From Proluteimonas luteida (GTDB taxonomy: Bacteria; Pseudomonadota; Gammaproteobacteria; Xanthomonadales; Xanthomonadaceae): a stretch of 64,000 bases of DNA. This document shows positions 1 to 8,148 of this stretch, one piece after another. The notes under the pieces are model-generated. The model searched no databases and had not been told where the DNA came from. It saw only the letters and a program-made list of their open reading frames with translations. The position numbers and the translations under genes are program-made. The first letter of the stretch is position 1. Each line of letters opens with the position of its first letter. The stretch is from assembly GCF_021191695.1 (NCBI RefSeq), contig NZ_JAIWPT010000001.1, positions 248,001 to 312,000 on the forward strand, read 5' to 3'.

Positions 1-1215
1 CCACGCCGGACGCGGTGGCCGGTCGAGCATCGGCGTGAGTTTGCCGTCGTCGTCGAGTTTCCACGCGCGCTCGGGCCGCGGGTCGGTGGCCTCCGTGACG
101 CGGTAGACCGCGTCACTGCCGAGGCGCGCGCGCAGGCGTTCGCGTAATTGTTCCCACGGCACGGCACCGGCGGGTTGCTCGTCGAACAGGTCGCGACCGG
201 CCGGTACGAACGGCGGCAGTTGCCTGGCGATCAGCCGCAGTGCCACGACCGGCGCCGGGATCTCCGCGCGTTCGAGCCGGCCGCGGGTCAGCTCGAACAG
301 CATCGCCGGGTCGCGCTCGGCCGCGAGCAGTCCGACCTCGACCGGCGTCGGGGGATGGCCCTCGTGTTCGAGCCGCAGCACGAACTGCTGCACGCCGCCG
401 TCGCGGCCGGCGAGGTAAGCGGCCAGGTCCGCTGTGAGCCGTCGGACGGGGAACAGCAGCGCCTGGTGCTGTTCGACCTCGTATGAAAGCTCCACGCGCA
501 GATCAAACATGTCCGGTGGGCGGTAGTAGCCGAGCAGCTCCGGCGCATCGCCGCGCATGCGGTCGAGGTGGTCGAGCAGGCCTTGGCCGAAACGTCGGCG
601 CAGGCCATCGCGGGGCAGGGCGAACAGCTGCCGCAGCTGACGGATACCGACGTGGTGCAGCTTGTCGCCGGCGTCGTCCGGCAGCGCGGCACGCCGGACC
701 GGCACACTGCCGAGTGCGTTGCTCAGCTGTTCGTGCTGGAGCACCGCGAGGCCGTCGCGAACGCTTGCCAGCACGCGTGCGGCGCGAGGCGTCGGGGCCA
801 GTGCGATCTGGTGTCGGAAGCCCAGCGCTTGCAGGTCGGCGCGCAGCTGCGCCTCGAACTGCGGCCACGGGCCGATGATGCTGAAGCTGCCTTCGGCCTC
901 GAGCAGGATGCAGCCTGGCCAGCCGGCGTAGACCTGCGAGCTGTAGCGGTAGGCCCAGGCGGCAAGGAAGCACTGCCAGCGTTCGGCCTCGCGCGGATCG
1001 TGTTCGACCACGGCGAAGTCATGGACGATCGCCTGCGCCAGGGTCATCCGCTGGCCGGCGCGCAGTCCCGCCTGCGCGGCCGCGTCGTTGATGGCGATCA
1101 ACTCGCGGCGCTGCGGATGGCCACCAACGATCGCCAGCGGCTTCTCAGGTTCGGGGTAACGGCGAAGGACACTGTCCAATGCCAGCTGCGGCAGCCAGAT
1201 GCAAGCCCACAACAT
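1..1215 (-). CDS. imuB: ImuB, inactive Y-family polymerase-like subunit (3' end cut by window)
   Basis: This minus-strand frame is open from an ATG at 1215 to the window edge, giving 405 residues without a stop. The family is usually about 470-500 aa, so the C-terminus lies outside. It begins MLWACIWLPQLALD, a typical ImuB N-terminus, followed by Y-family palm/finger-like sequence. ImuB is known as a catalytically dead Y-family paralogue that bridges ImuA, the beta clamp and DnaE2 in SOS-induced translesion synthesis. It starts 9 bases after the imuA stop and is the third gene of lexA-imuA-imuB; dnaE2 would be expected next, beyond the left edge. Function is inferred from family resemblance and gene order. 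Confidence 0.9.
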   Translation of the reverse strand, partial: MLWACIWLPQLALDSVLRRYPEPEKPLAIVGGHPQRRELIAINDAAAQAGLRAGQRMTLAQAIVHDFAVVEHDPREAERWQCFLAAWAYRYSSQVYAGWPGCILLEAEGSFSIIGPWPQFEAQLRADLQALGFRHQIALAPTPRAARVLASVRDGLAVLQHEQLSNALGSVPVRRAALPDDAGDKLHHVGIRQLRQLFALPRDGLRRRFGQGLLDHLDRMRGDAPELLGYYRPPDMFDLRVELSYEVEQHQALLFPVRRLTADLAAYLAGRDGGVQQFVLRLEHEGHPPTPVEVGLLAAERDPAMLFELTRGRLERAEIPAPVVALRLIARQLPPFVPAGRDLFDEQPAGAVPWEQLRERLRARLGSDAVYRVTEATDPRPERAWKLDDDGKLTPMLDRPPRPAW

Positions 1216-1224
1216 GCGCGCGCG

Positions 1225-1833
1225 TCACTGCAGCAGCGCGAATGCGCGTGCCGGCGGGTTGCCACCGCGGCACTTGCGGATGCGCACCTGGCGGTCGACC
1301 TGGATCTCCAGCCTCAGCGCTGCCGGCGAGGCCTGTTCGGCGTGCCTGCGATCGCGGATCGCGAACCCGAGTGCGGCGCCGGTGTCGGCGGCGACCTGCA
1401 GCCGGCGCAGGGCATGGTGGTCGGCCTTCTGCGGCCAGCCGACCACCGCTGCGCAGCTTCCTGAGCGCAGGCATTGCTCGAACGCCCACAGTGCCTGCTT
1501 TGGGTCGGCGTCGATGATTTCCAGGTGCGGTAACTGCACGCCGCCGCTGCGCCACGCGGGCGCATACGGGATGTAGGGCGGGGCGACCAGCACCACGCGC
1601 TGCTGCGCCTGGGTCAGGCGGGCGAGCGTCGGCAGCAGCAGCGCGATCTCGCCGATGCCGTCGGCAGGGAGTAGCAGTTCGGTCAGCGCCCCCTTGGGCC
1701 AGCCGCCGACAGGCAGCGTCTCGTCCAGCTCGGCGAAGCCGGTGGGGATGCCGCGGTCCAATGGACGGGCGATTTCGCCGCGCCAGACATGCTGGGCGGA
1801 CACCAGCTCGTGCAGGCTCAACACTTGGCCCAT
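1225..1833 (-). CDS. imuA: ImuA, translesion synthesis-associated RecA/SulA-like protein
   Basis: A 202-aa protein with the ImuA pattern: GIPTGFAELDETLPVGGWPKGALTEL near residues 28-53, the RecA-like segment of this family, then ALLLPTLARL and VVLVAPPYIPYAPAW. ImuA acts with ImuB and DnaE2 in damage-induced mutagenesis. The ATG follows the lexA stop after one base, so translation is probably coupled, and the stop lies 9 bases before imuB. It is slightly shorter than many ImuA proteins, and the last 25 residues are Arg-rich and poorly typical. Confidence 0.88.
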   Translation of the reverse strand: MGQVLSLHELVSAQHVWRGEIARPLDRGIPTGFAELDETLPVGGWPKGALTELLLPADGIGEIALLLPTLARLTQAQQRVVLVAPPYIPYAPAWRSGGVQLPHLEIIDADPKQALWAFEQCLRSGSCAAVVGWPQKADHHALRRLQVAADTGAALGFAIRDRRHAEQASPAALRLEIQVDRQVRIRKCRGGNPPARAFALLQ

Positions 1834-1834
1834 G

Positions 1835-2443
1835 TCAGCCGCGCCTCAGCAGGCCGCAGTAGATCCCCTCGATCGCGAAGTCTTCGCTGGGGTCGGGGTC
1901 GATCGGCGCGTGGTTCGGATTGCGCGGCAGCAAACGCAAGGTGCGGCCGCGGCGGTACAGCCGCTTGATGGTGATGCCGCTGTCGCCGAGACGCGCAATG
2001 ACGATCTGGCCGTCCTCGGCGTCGGGCGTCGTCTTTCCGGCGATCAGGTCTCCGTCGAGGATGCCGTCGTCGATCATCGAGTCGCCCTGTACGCGCAGGA
2101 GGAAGTCCGGTCTCGGACGAAACGCCCAGCGGTCGACGGCAACGGTGCGCTCGACCGAGCCGTCCGACAGGATCGGCTCGCCGGCGGCGACGCGGCCGAC
2201 CAGCGGCAGTTCAAGCGTGTCCGATGGCTTCCGCGCACCGACGATCTGAATGGTGCGCGCCTTGTTCGCGGTCATCTCGATGACACCCGCGGCGATCAGG
2301 GCATCCAGGTGCTTGGCGGCGGCATTGGGACTTGCCCAGCCGAAGGCGGCCATCAGCTCGTGGATGGTCGGGGGCAGACCGGTGGCGTCGATCTGCCGGC
2401 GGAGGAAATCCAGAACTTGTTGCTGGCGTGGGGTGAGGCTCAT
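1835..2443 (-). CDS. lexA: LexA-family SOS repressor
   Basis: A 202-aa repressor of full family length. Residues 1-65 form the winged-helix DNA-binding domain (LTPRQQQVLDFL, then SPNAAAKHLDAL). The self-cleavage site is Ala87-Gly88 in GRVAAGEP. The catalytic dyad is Ser122 (QGDSMID) and Lys160 (ITIKRLY). RecA filaments trigger cleavage of such repressors, which derepresses the downstream genes. It heads the lexA-imuA-imuB operon, the arrangement known for the second LexA (LexA2) of xanthomonads and other proteobacteria. A candidate operator touches its start codon, which fits autoregulation. Confidence 0.95.
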   Translation of the reverse strand: MSLTPRQQQVLDFLRRQIDATGLPPTIHELMAAFGWASPNAAAKHLDALIAAGVIEMTANKARTIQIVGARKPSDTLELPLVGRVAAGEPILSDGSVERTVAVDRWAFRPRPDFLLRVQGDSMIDDGILDGDLIAGKTTPDAEDGQIVIARLGDSGITIKRLYRRGRTLRLLPRNPNHAPIDPDPSEDFAIEGIYCGLLRRG

Positions 2444-2444
2444 G

Positions 2445-2460
2445 GTGAAAATCTTTACAC
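2445..2460 (-). promoter_or_regulatory. Candidate LexA operator at the lexA start codon
   Basis: On the minus strand the 16 bases GTGTAAAGATTTTCAC form an imperfect inverted repeat: seven of eight arm positions match around a GA centre. They end one base before the lexA ATG. The position suits an autoregulatory SOS box. It leaves little room for a ribosome binding site, so the lexA transcript may be leaderless or have a very short leader. Assignment rests on symmetry and position only. Confidence 0.5.
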
Positions 2461-2604
2461 TTTCCGGCTGAGGCTGCCAACAACAGCCAACCCGGCCGCC
2501 GTCTCACTGCCAGAGACAGCAGTGGGATCAGATGCTTGCGCCACGCAGTTGCGCTGGGAATGCGGATCGGTTCAGGTGTCCAAACCGGTCGATAGCGCAA
2601 ATTT

Positions 2605-2618
2605 TTCCTGTTCAGGAA
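2605..2618. promoter_or_regulatory. Short palindrome overlapping the ribosome site of the GIY-YIG gene
   Basis: TTCCTG, a TT spacer, then CAGGAA form perfect 6-base arms just upstream of the ATG at 2625, and the right arm contains the AGGAA ribosome binding sequence. It could be an operator or an RNA hairpin that masks the ribosome site. No regulator is identified. Confidence 0.3.
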
Positions 2619-2624
2619 CCGAGG

Positions 2625-3182
2625 ATGAGTTCCGGCCCCTGCTATCTCTACGTCCTGCCCTTGGCCTACGAGGACATCCTGAAGGTGGGGATCTCGCACG
2701 ATCCGCTGTCGCGGGCGCAGGCGTTCTCGCGCCGCTACTACGAGTTCTTCGACCTCTCGCGCAGCCTGCTGGTCAAGTTCGATACGCGGCGGGAGGCACA
2801 AGCGCGCGAGACGGCGTTACATCGCCAGTTGTGCGACTGGAACGCCGTGCAGCCGGTCACGGTGCCGACCGTGGCGGCTGGGAAGACCGAGTGGTACCGC
2901 GGCGCTTACGCCATCCTGGAGGCGTCGGTGCTCGAGGACATCGCCGCAGGTCGCGTGGTGCATGCGCCGGCCTGGTCGTGGTGGCTAACACGGCTGCACG
3001 CCGAACGGGACACGCTGTACGAATGGGTGGCCCTGATGACGGGCGACGGCGCTTGGGCGTTGTCGCCGCACGAGCGAAGCAAGCTGCTCGTCGATGCGCT
3101 GGATGCGTACACGACGTTAGGCGTGCCGCTGGAGGGCGTGGTGTCCGCGGAATTGATGCGCCGGCCTCTCCGGCTCACCTGA
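2625..3182 (+). CDS. GIY-YIG/T5orf172-like protein
   Basis: A 185-aa protein. The first 70 residues match the GIY-YIG superfamily pattern of the T5orf172/MUG113 type: CYLYVLP as first strand, ILKVGISHDPLSRAQAF in place of the second, and an Arg/Glu-containing helix RREAQARETALHRQL. The ATG at 2625 was chosen because AGGAA lies 7 bases upstream; the upstream extension in the same frame is unconvincing. Such proteins are common passengers on plasmids and ICEs. Nuclease activity is unproven, and the remaining 110 residues match nothing I recognise. Confidence 0.65.
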   Translation: MSSGPCYLYVLPLAYEDILKVGISHDPLSRAQAFSRRYYEFFDLSRSLLVKFDTRREAQARETALHRQLCDWNAVQPVTVPTVAAGKTEWYRGAYAILEASVLEDIAAGRVVHAPAWSWWLTRLHAERDTLYEWVALMTGDGAWALSPHERSKLLVDALDAYTTLGVPLEGVVSAELMRRPLRLT

Positions 3183-3269
3183 TCAAGGCACGCGGATGCT
3201 GGGCGGTTGAATCGCGCAGCATCGGATTGAAGGTGTTTCGACCGCCCAGCGGGCGAGACGGACACCGAT

Positions 3270-4016
3270 ATGACGGCCCGACGGTCGAAGGGCATTCCTT
3301 TCACGCGACCCGGCAAGGGCGACGAGCGACAGGCGCTGGTGCGCCTCATCCGGCAACTGGCGCGCAGTCGCGGGCCGGCCCGTGTGTTCGCCGATTTCGT
3401 CGAGCTGGCGAGCCTGGCGATGAGCAACGCAGTGGACAAGACGGCGTTCGACGTGCGCGAGGCGCGTTACCACGAGATCAGCCGAGGCTACACACGGGAG
3501 GAGTTCGCGCGCTTCCCGGAAATGCTGGGGCTGCTGGCGCTGGCGATGAAGGAGACTGGATTCGACGACGTGCTCGGTGGGCTCTACATGGCGCTGGAGT
3601 TGGGCAACGCGCGAACGGGTCAGTTCTTCACTCCGTACACCGTCTCGCGGATGATGACCTTGATGCTCTTGGGCAACGAGCCCGAGTTGCCGCCGCATGG
3701 CTTCTTCGATGTCGTCGAGCCGGCGTGCGGTGCCGGTGGCATGGTGGTGGCGATGGCGGACGCGCTGAAGGAGGCGGGTGTGAACTATCAGCGCCACCTG
3801 CACGTAACCTGCGTCGATGTCGATCTGCGGTGCGTTCACATGACGTATCTCCAGGCCGCCTTGCTGCATATCCCGGCCATCGTTGTGCATGGCAATTCCC
3901 TGTCCGACGAGGTCTGGAGCTGCTGGTACACGCCGGCGCACGTGCTGGGCGGTTGGGGCCTGCGGGTAGCCCAGCACCGCAAGGCGGGTGATCTTCACCC
4001 TGCGCAGTCGGCGTGA
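3270..4016 (+). CDS. N-6 DNA methylase-like protein of mobile elements
   Basis: A 248-aa protein with an AdoMet-binding motif I (DVVEPACGAGGMVVAMA, about residues 149-165), preceded by the LGNARTGQFFTPYTVSRMM segment typical of type I HsdM-like N-6 methylases. The usual catalytic motif IV ([DN]PPY/F) is absent: the matching place reads GNSLSDEVWSCWYTP. This small family is often carried on plasmids and integrative elements and is annotated as N-6 DNA methylase. Catalysis is therefore doubtful; cofactor binding is well supported. It sits between the GIY-YIG-like and DUF3800 genes in the same direction. Confidence 0.75.
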   Translation: MTARRSKGIPFTRPGKGDERQALVRLIRQLARSRGPARVFADFVELASLAMSNAVDKTAFDVREARYHEISRGYTREEFARFPEMLGLLALAMKETGFDDVLGGLYMALELGNARTGQFFTPYTVSRMMTLMLLGNEPELPPHGFFDVVEPACGAGGMVVAMADALKEAGVNYQRHLHVTCVDVDLRCVHMTYLQAALLHIPAIVVHGNSLSDEVWSCWYTPAHVLGGWGLRVAQHRKAGDLHPAQSA

Positions 4017-4115
4017 GGGCGGAGCGGAGAAGACGACTGCGTTGGATAGCGGGCGGTGGCCGCGCGGGATGCGATGGGCGACAATTCCGCCTCGCAACGT
4101 GGACATGCGGAACGG

Positions 4116-5249
4116 ATGCCGGGGGATATTGTCTACATCGACGAAAGCGGCCACACCGGAGATCTGCTCAAGCCGGGGACGGCTTTCGATTTTTCCGGCC
4201 AGCCGCACTTCGTGCTCGCCGGCGTCGGCCCGATGGACGCGGCGCGTGCTGCCGCGCTGCTGGACCAGATCGGTAGTCGGCACAGGCTGAGGATGCGCGA
4301 GGTCAAGTCCGACCGCCTGCAGACGCGACCGGCGTTCGTCCGCGACCTGTTCGCCGCGCTCCGCGATCACGACGTGCCGCTGTTCGTCGAGGCGGTGGAC
4401 AAAGCGTTCTTCCTGATGATCCAGATCGTCAACTGCCACGTGATGCCGCCGACCGGGGGCACGCAGGGCGATGAGGAAGATCTGATCGTTCGCAACGCGT
4501 TCGCCGACTTCCTTTACCAGAGCCTGCCCGACACGGTGCTGGCCCGGTTCATCGACGCCTGCCGGGCCGACAACGCGGACGCCGTGCGCGTCTCTTTGGA
4601 TGCGTTGCTCGACTGGGCGCGCAGCGAGCATGGAGGCAACGAGGAGGAGGCGGCCATCGTCCGCGGGATCGAGGAGAACGTCGTCGAGTCCATCGACGAC
4701 TTCGAGCGCGCCGTGGCCGGGCAGCCGGACGGGTACCGGCGGTTCCTGCCGATCCCCGACGCGGGCAAGCGCGACAGGCTCTACTGGATGCTGCCCAACT
4801 ACTCGTCCCTGACCAACCTCTATGCGCGCGTGAACCGGTATCGGCAGGGCCGGCTGTCGGGCCTGACCCTGGTTCACGACGAGCAGGCGCAGTACGACGA
4901 CATCATCCGAACCGCAAAGGCGGCGGTGGAACGGTTCGAGGACGTGTCGTGGGTCGTACAGCCTGGTGCGGACTACGCATTCGGTGAAACGGCGGCGCTG
5001 TCGTTCGGAAACTCGGCCGAGTCGCCTGGCCTGATGATCGCGGATGTCGTCGCCGGGCACGTGCGCCGCGTGCTTCGCGACCACATGGCGGAGCGCGCGC
5101 TCGGAAACACGGCCTTCGATGCCTTGCTTACGCTGTGGGACGTCGATCCAACGCGCGGGGCCGGTCTGAATCTGGTACTGCCGACCGCGGCGGTGCAGCG
5201 CTTGCAGATGAAGGCGCTGGCGAGGCGCGCGGGGTTGCGCGAGCGCTGA
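4116..5249 (+). CDS. DUF3800 domain protein
   Basis: A protein of 377 aa from the ATG at 4116; in-frame ATGs at 4056 and 4074 are alternatives. It starts with the DUF3800 hallmark IVYIDESGHTG, which carries the Asp/Glu pair of an RNase H-like fold. Further on come QPHFVLAGVGP, a conserved EVKSDRLQTRPAF segment, and late acidic positions (LVHDEQAQYDD; SPGLMIADVVAGHVRR). The family is widespread in mobile elements and has a predicted nuclease-like fold, but no established role that I know of. The ribosome site is weak, so the start is uncertain. Confidence 0.75.
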   Translation: MPGDIVYIDESGHTGDLLKPGTAFDFSGQPHFVLAGVGPMDAARAAALLDQIGSRHRLRMREVKSDRLQTRPAFVRDLFAALRDHDVPLFVEAVDKAFFLMIQIVNCHVMPPTGGTQGDEEDLIVRNAFADFLYQSLPDTVLARFIDACRADNADAVRVSLDALLDWARSEHGGNEEEAAIVRGIEENVVESIDDFERAVAGQPDGYRRFLPIPDAGKRDRLYWMLPNYSSLTNLYARVNRYRQGRLSGLTLVHDEQAQYDDIIRTAKAAVERFEDVSWVVQPGADYAFGETAALSFGNSAESPGLMIADVVAGHVRRVLRDHMAERALGNTAFDALLTLWDVDPTRGAGLNLVLPTAAVQRLQMKALARRAGLRER

Positions 5250-5341
5250 GCCGCCTTGCCGGCGCTGGAGGGGGCAGGGCGGCCGCCTTGATGGTGGGAT
5301 AACCCGCGGGAGCATGGGGCATCGCAAGCCCGGAGCCCGCC

Positions 5342-7096
5342 ATGACCCAGCCGACCCTGCCGCACGCCCGCATCGTGCCGGGTGCAAACCCACGCGAATA
5401 CTTCGATCCGGCCAAGATGGCCGAGTTGGAGGAGGGCATCCGCGAGTTCGGCATCATCGAGCCGATCGTCGTTCGCCCGGTCGGCAACGGCATGTACGCC
5501 ATCGTCGCCGGCGAGCGCCGCTGGCGGGCCGCCGGCAACGTCTTCGGCGACACCTATGAGGTGCCGGTCGTCATCAAGGACGTGACCGACGCCGACGCCG
5601 AGGCGATGGCCACGATCGAGAATTACCATCGCGAGGACATGTCCGCCGCCGAGGAGGCCAAGGCCGCGCAGCGCCTGTTGCTGCGCAACCGGGGTGACAA
5701 GCGCGAGACGGCGCGCATGCTCGGTTGGTCGGCCACGACGCTGGAGAAACGGCTGGCGTTGAACGCTTGCACCGCCGCCGTGCTCAAGGCGCTGACCGAA
5801 CACAAGATCGACCTCGGCCATGCCGAGCTGCTGTCCGGCGTGCCGCAGGACAAGCAGGACTCGGTGCTCGCGGCGGTCATCGCCGGCGCCGTGCCGGTTG
5901 CCACGCTCAAGGCCCAGCTTGGCCGCTATGCGCGGCGGCTGGCCGATGCGATCTTCGACACCGCGCAGTGCATCGGCTGCCTGCACAACTCGGCGCTGCA
6001 GTCCAATCTGTTCGCCGAATCGCTCGGCGACGGGTACTGCCAGCACCCGTCGCACTTCGAGGAACTCACGCGGCAGGCGGTCGAAGCCAAGGCGGCGGCG
6101 CTGCGCGACGAGTACCCGGTGATCAAGATCGTGCAGGTCGACGACGGCTTCGTGCCGCTGCCGGTGAGCGCCGAGGGCGAGTTGGGCGTCGGCGCGGAGC
6201 AGTACGGCGCGTGCCAGGGCTGCCAGTCGTTCGGCTGCGCAGTCTCGGCGATGCCCGGCAGCTGCGGCGAGGTCACACACTCGCTGTGCTTCGACGCGGC
6301 GTGCAACAGCAGGAAGGTGGCTGCATGGCGCAAGGTGCAACGCGAGGCGAAGGGCGACGGCGCGGCGGCCTCCGCGAGGGTGAACCGAGCGGGTAAGCAG
6401 AAGGTTAAGTCCGCCCACCGCGCCAAGCCGACGAGCCAGACGCCGCAGCGGGTCATCGACTACCGCACCGAACAGTGGCGCAGATGGCTCGCCAACGCGC
6501 TGATGGCTGACGCGGAGCGCAATCCGCGCGTGCTGATCGCGCTCGTGCTGGCCAACCGCGGAGGCGACACGCGCGGCGACGCGCTCGGCAAGCTGCTGGC
6601 GAAGCTGGCTGGCGGCGACGCGACGCGTGCGTTCGGGCTGGACGAGGGACTGGCGCGGGCCGACGCCATCGACGGCGCGTCGATGGGGCGGATCGTGCAG
6701 GGCGTGGCGGCGTCGGCGGCGTTCGGCGTCGCGCGCGACCATCTGGAAACGCTGCTGAACTATCTACAGGTGGACGAGGCCCGCTACTTTCAGTGGGATC
6801 GCGCGTTCCTCGACCTGTTCACAAGATCGGAACTGGAGAGCCTGGCGCTCGACACCGGACTGGCCGCCGCGATGGGCGACCGCTATCGCGCCGCTCGGAG
6901 CGGCAACAAGGGCGATTTCATTGCCGCGCTGCTCGCTGCCAAGAACTTCACGTATCCGGTGCCGGCGGTGATGCGCTATCCGCGCCGCGACCGCGCTGTC
7001 GCCGGCGACGATGCCGACGACGCGCCGCCGCAGGTGCAGGAGGCGCTGGACGAGGACGCGGTGGAGCGTGAGGACGCCGAGACAGTCGCGGCCTAG
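5342..7096 (+). CDS. PRTRC system ParB-family protein
   Basis: A 584-aa protein. Residues 1-120 are a ParB/Srx domain (IVPGANPREYF, IVAGERRWRAA with the conserved ERR box, then ENYHREDMSAAEEAKA), followed by a helix-turn-helix region (ETARMLGWSATTLEKRL). The middle is rich in paired cysteines (CIGCLHNS, CQGCQSFGC, PGSCGEVTHSLCFDAAC) that look zinc-binding, a mark of PRTRC ParB rather than chromosomal ParB. It is the first gene of the PRTRC cluster and is followed 68 bases later by PRTRC-E. No ParA lies beside it. The expected role is partition or maintenance of a mobile element. Confidence 0.88.
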   Translation: MTQPTLPHARIVPGANPREYFDPAKMAELEEGIREFGIIEPIVVRPVGNGMYAIVAGERRWRAAGNVFGDTYEVPVVIKDVTDADAEAMATIENYHREDMSAAEEAKAAQRLLLRNRGDKRETARMLGWSATTLEKRLALNACTAAVLKALTEHKIDLGHAELLSGVPQDKQDSVLAAVIAGAVPVATLKAQLGRYARRLADAIFDTAQCIGCLHNSALQSNLFAESLGDGYCQHPSHFEELTRQAVEAKAAALRDEYPVIKIVQVDDGFVPLPVSAEGELGVGAEQYGACQGCQSFGCAVSAMPGSCGEVTHSLCFDAACNSRKVAAWRKVQREAKGDGAAASARVNRAGKQKVKSAHRAKPTSQTPQRVIDYRTEQWRRWLANALMADAERNPRVLIALVLANRGGDTRGDALGKLLAKLAGGDATRAFGLDEGLARADAIDGASMGRIVQGVAASAAFGVARDHLETLLNYLQVDEARYFQWDRAFLDLFTRSELESLALDTGLAAAMGDRYRAARSGNKGDFIAALLAAKNFTYPVPAVMRYPRRDRAVAGDDADDAPPQVQEALDEDAVEREDAETVAA

Positions 7097-7164
7097 ACGG
7101 CCGCCCGGCCGCCCATAGCATCGAAGCGAAGTCCCGTACGTGCGGGGCCGCAAGGAGACACGCA

Positions 7165-7626
7165 ATGCCCATGTTCGAGGAACTGTTCGCGCTGGCGAGC
7201 GAAGCCACCCTGACGCTGATCGTCAGCGCCGAGGCGAAAGACGGGAGGATGACGGTCTCGGTCATCCCCAAGCCCAAGGCCGACAATGGCGAGGTCGGGT
7301 TGCGCCAGCCGCTGAGCCTGACCGCCACGCCGCAGGAGTTCGATGCCGGATTCGTCGATGCGCTGCGCGGCTATCGCGAAGTGCGTGCGAGCCTCGCCGA
7401 GCAGGCGGCGGCGACCCGTGAAGTTCTGGAAGCCGCCAAGTCAGCCTCGGTCAAGAAGGCCAGCGACGCGGTGAGCAAGGCATCCGCCAAGGGCGCCAAG
7501 CCAGCCTCACCGACGTCTGCGAAGCCACCCGCCGCGGTTCCCGCTACGGGTGAGGCGCCTGCGGTGCCGTCCGGCGAGGCGCCGGAGGCCGCCGCACAGC
7601 CGCAGGTGCCGGACCTGTTCGGCTGA
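7165..7626 (+). CDS. PRTRC system protein E
   Basis: A 153-aa protein preceded by GGAG eight bases before the ATG. The N-terminal 80 residues carry the PRTRC-E pattern (MFEELFALASEATLTLIVSAEAKDGRMTVSVIPKPK, then a stretch ending in TATPQEFDAGF as an approximate consensus). The rest is Ala/Pro/Lys-rich and probably disordered. Function is unknown. The call depends on position between ParB and PRTRC-C and on the N-terminal pattern. Confidence 0.75.
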   Translation: MPMFEELFALASEATLTLIVSAEAKDGRMTVSVIPKPKADNGEVGLRQPLSLTATPQEFDAGFVDALRGYREVRASLAEQAAATREVLEAAKSASVKKASDAVSKASAKGAKPASPTSAKPPAAVPATGEAPAVPSGEAPEAAAQPQVPDLFG

Positions 7627-7716
7627 GGGGCGAGCGGCGGCCGGCGTTGATGGCGCCGCCACCGACGCGACACTGATGGCAAGGGCGGCTGGCGCCGCCG
7701 CGCACCGGAGGACCGC

Positions 7717-8148
7717 ATGTCCATCGAAGTCAAACCCATCACGCGCCGTTTCCTCTACAACGGCATCACGTTGCCCGACGTGCCGGGCCTCGATCCCAAG
7801 GCGGTGCGCGACCTGTATGCCGCGCAGTATCCCGAACTGCTCAGCGCCGAAATCGAGGCCGGTCCAGTGCAGGACGGCGCGCAGGAGTACGTGTTCCGCA
7901 GGGCCGTCGGCACGAAAGGCGGACGGCGCGGGCGCGTGGCACGGTTCGCCGAGGCCGTCGCCGCGCAGGCCGAGGGGCGCCTGTCGCCGGTCGAGGTCGG
8001 CCTGTCGGCCGCATTGGAACGTCGGTCGGTGGTCCGCGCCTCGCGCGCGTGGAACGCGCTGGCCGAACACGCGCTGGCGAAAGCGGGCGGCGAGGACCGT
8101 CCCGTACGGCTCGCCGCGCCAAGCGATGCGTTGCCGCCGCTGCCGTGA
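7717..8148 (+). CDS. PRTRC system protein C, ubiquitin-like, with a tail beyond Gly-Gly
   Basis: A 143-aa protein. Residues 1-68 match PRTRC-C, a short beta-grasp protein of the prokaryotic ubiquitin-like family: VKPITRRFLYNG, TLPDVPGLDPKAVRDLY, AAQYPELLSAEI, YVFRRAVGTKGG. The family normally ends at about this VGTKG point at 70-75 aa. Here Gly68-Gly69 is followed by a basic linker (RRGRVARF) and about 70 more residues of helical, Ala-rich sequence. That layout resembles a ubiquitin precursor needing a cut after Gly-Gly. The stop overlaps the GTG start of PRTRC-F by four bases. Confidence 0.85.
   Translation: MSIEVKPITRRFLYNGITLPDVPGLDPKAVRDLYAAQYPELLSAEIEAGPVQDGAQEYVFRRAVGTKGGRRGRVARFAEAVAAQAEGRLSPVEVGLSAALERRSVVRASRAWNALAEHALAKAGGEDRPVRLAAPSDALPPLP

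Noticed and set aside
1655..3991. Long plus-strand frame of 778 codons opposite lexA and through the GIY-YIG and methylase genes
   Set aside because: It is a high-GC shadow frame. The opposing and overlapping frames carry clear LexA and methylase motifs, while this one has none.
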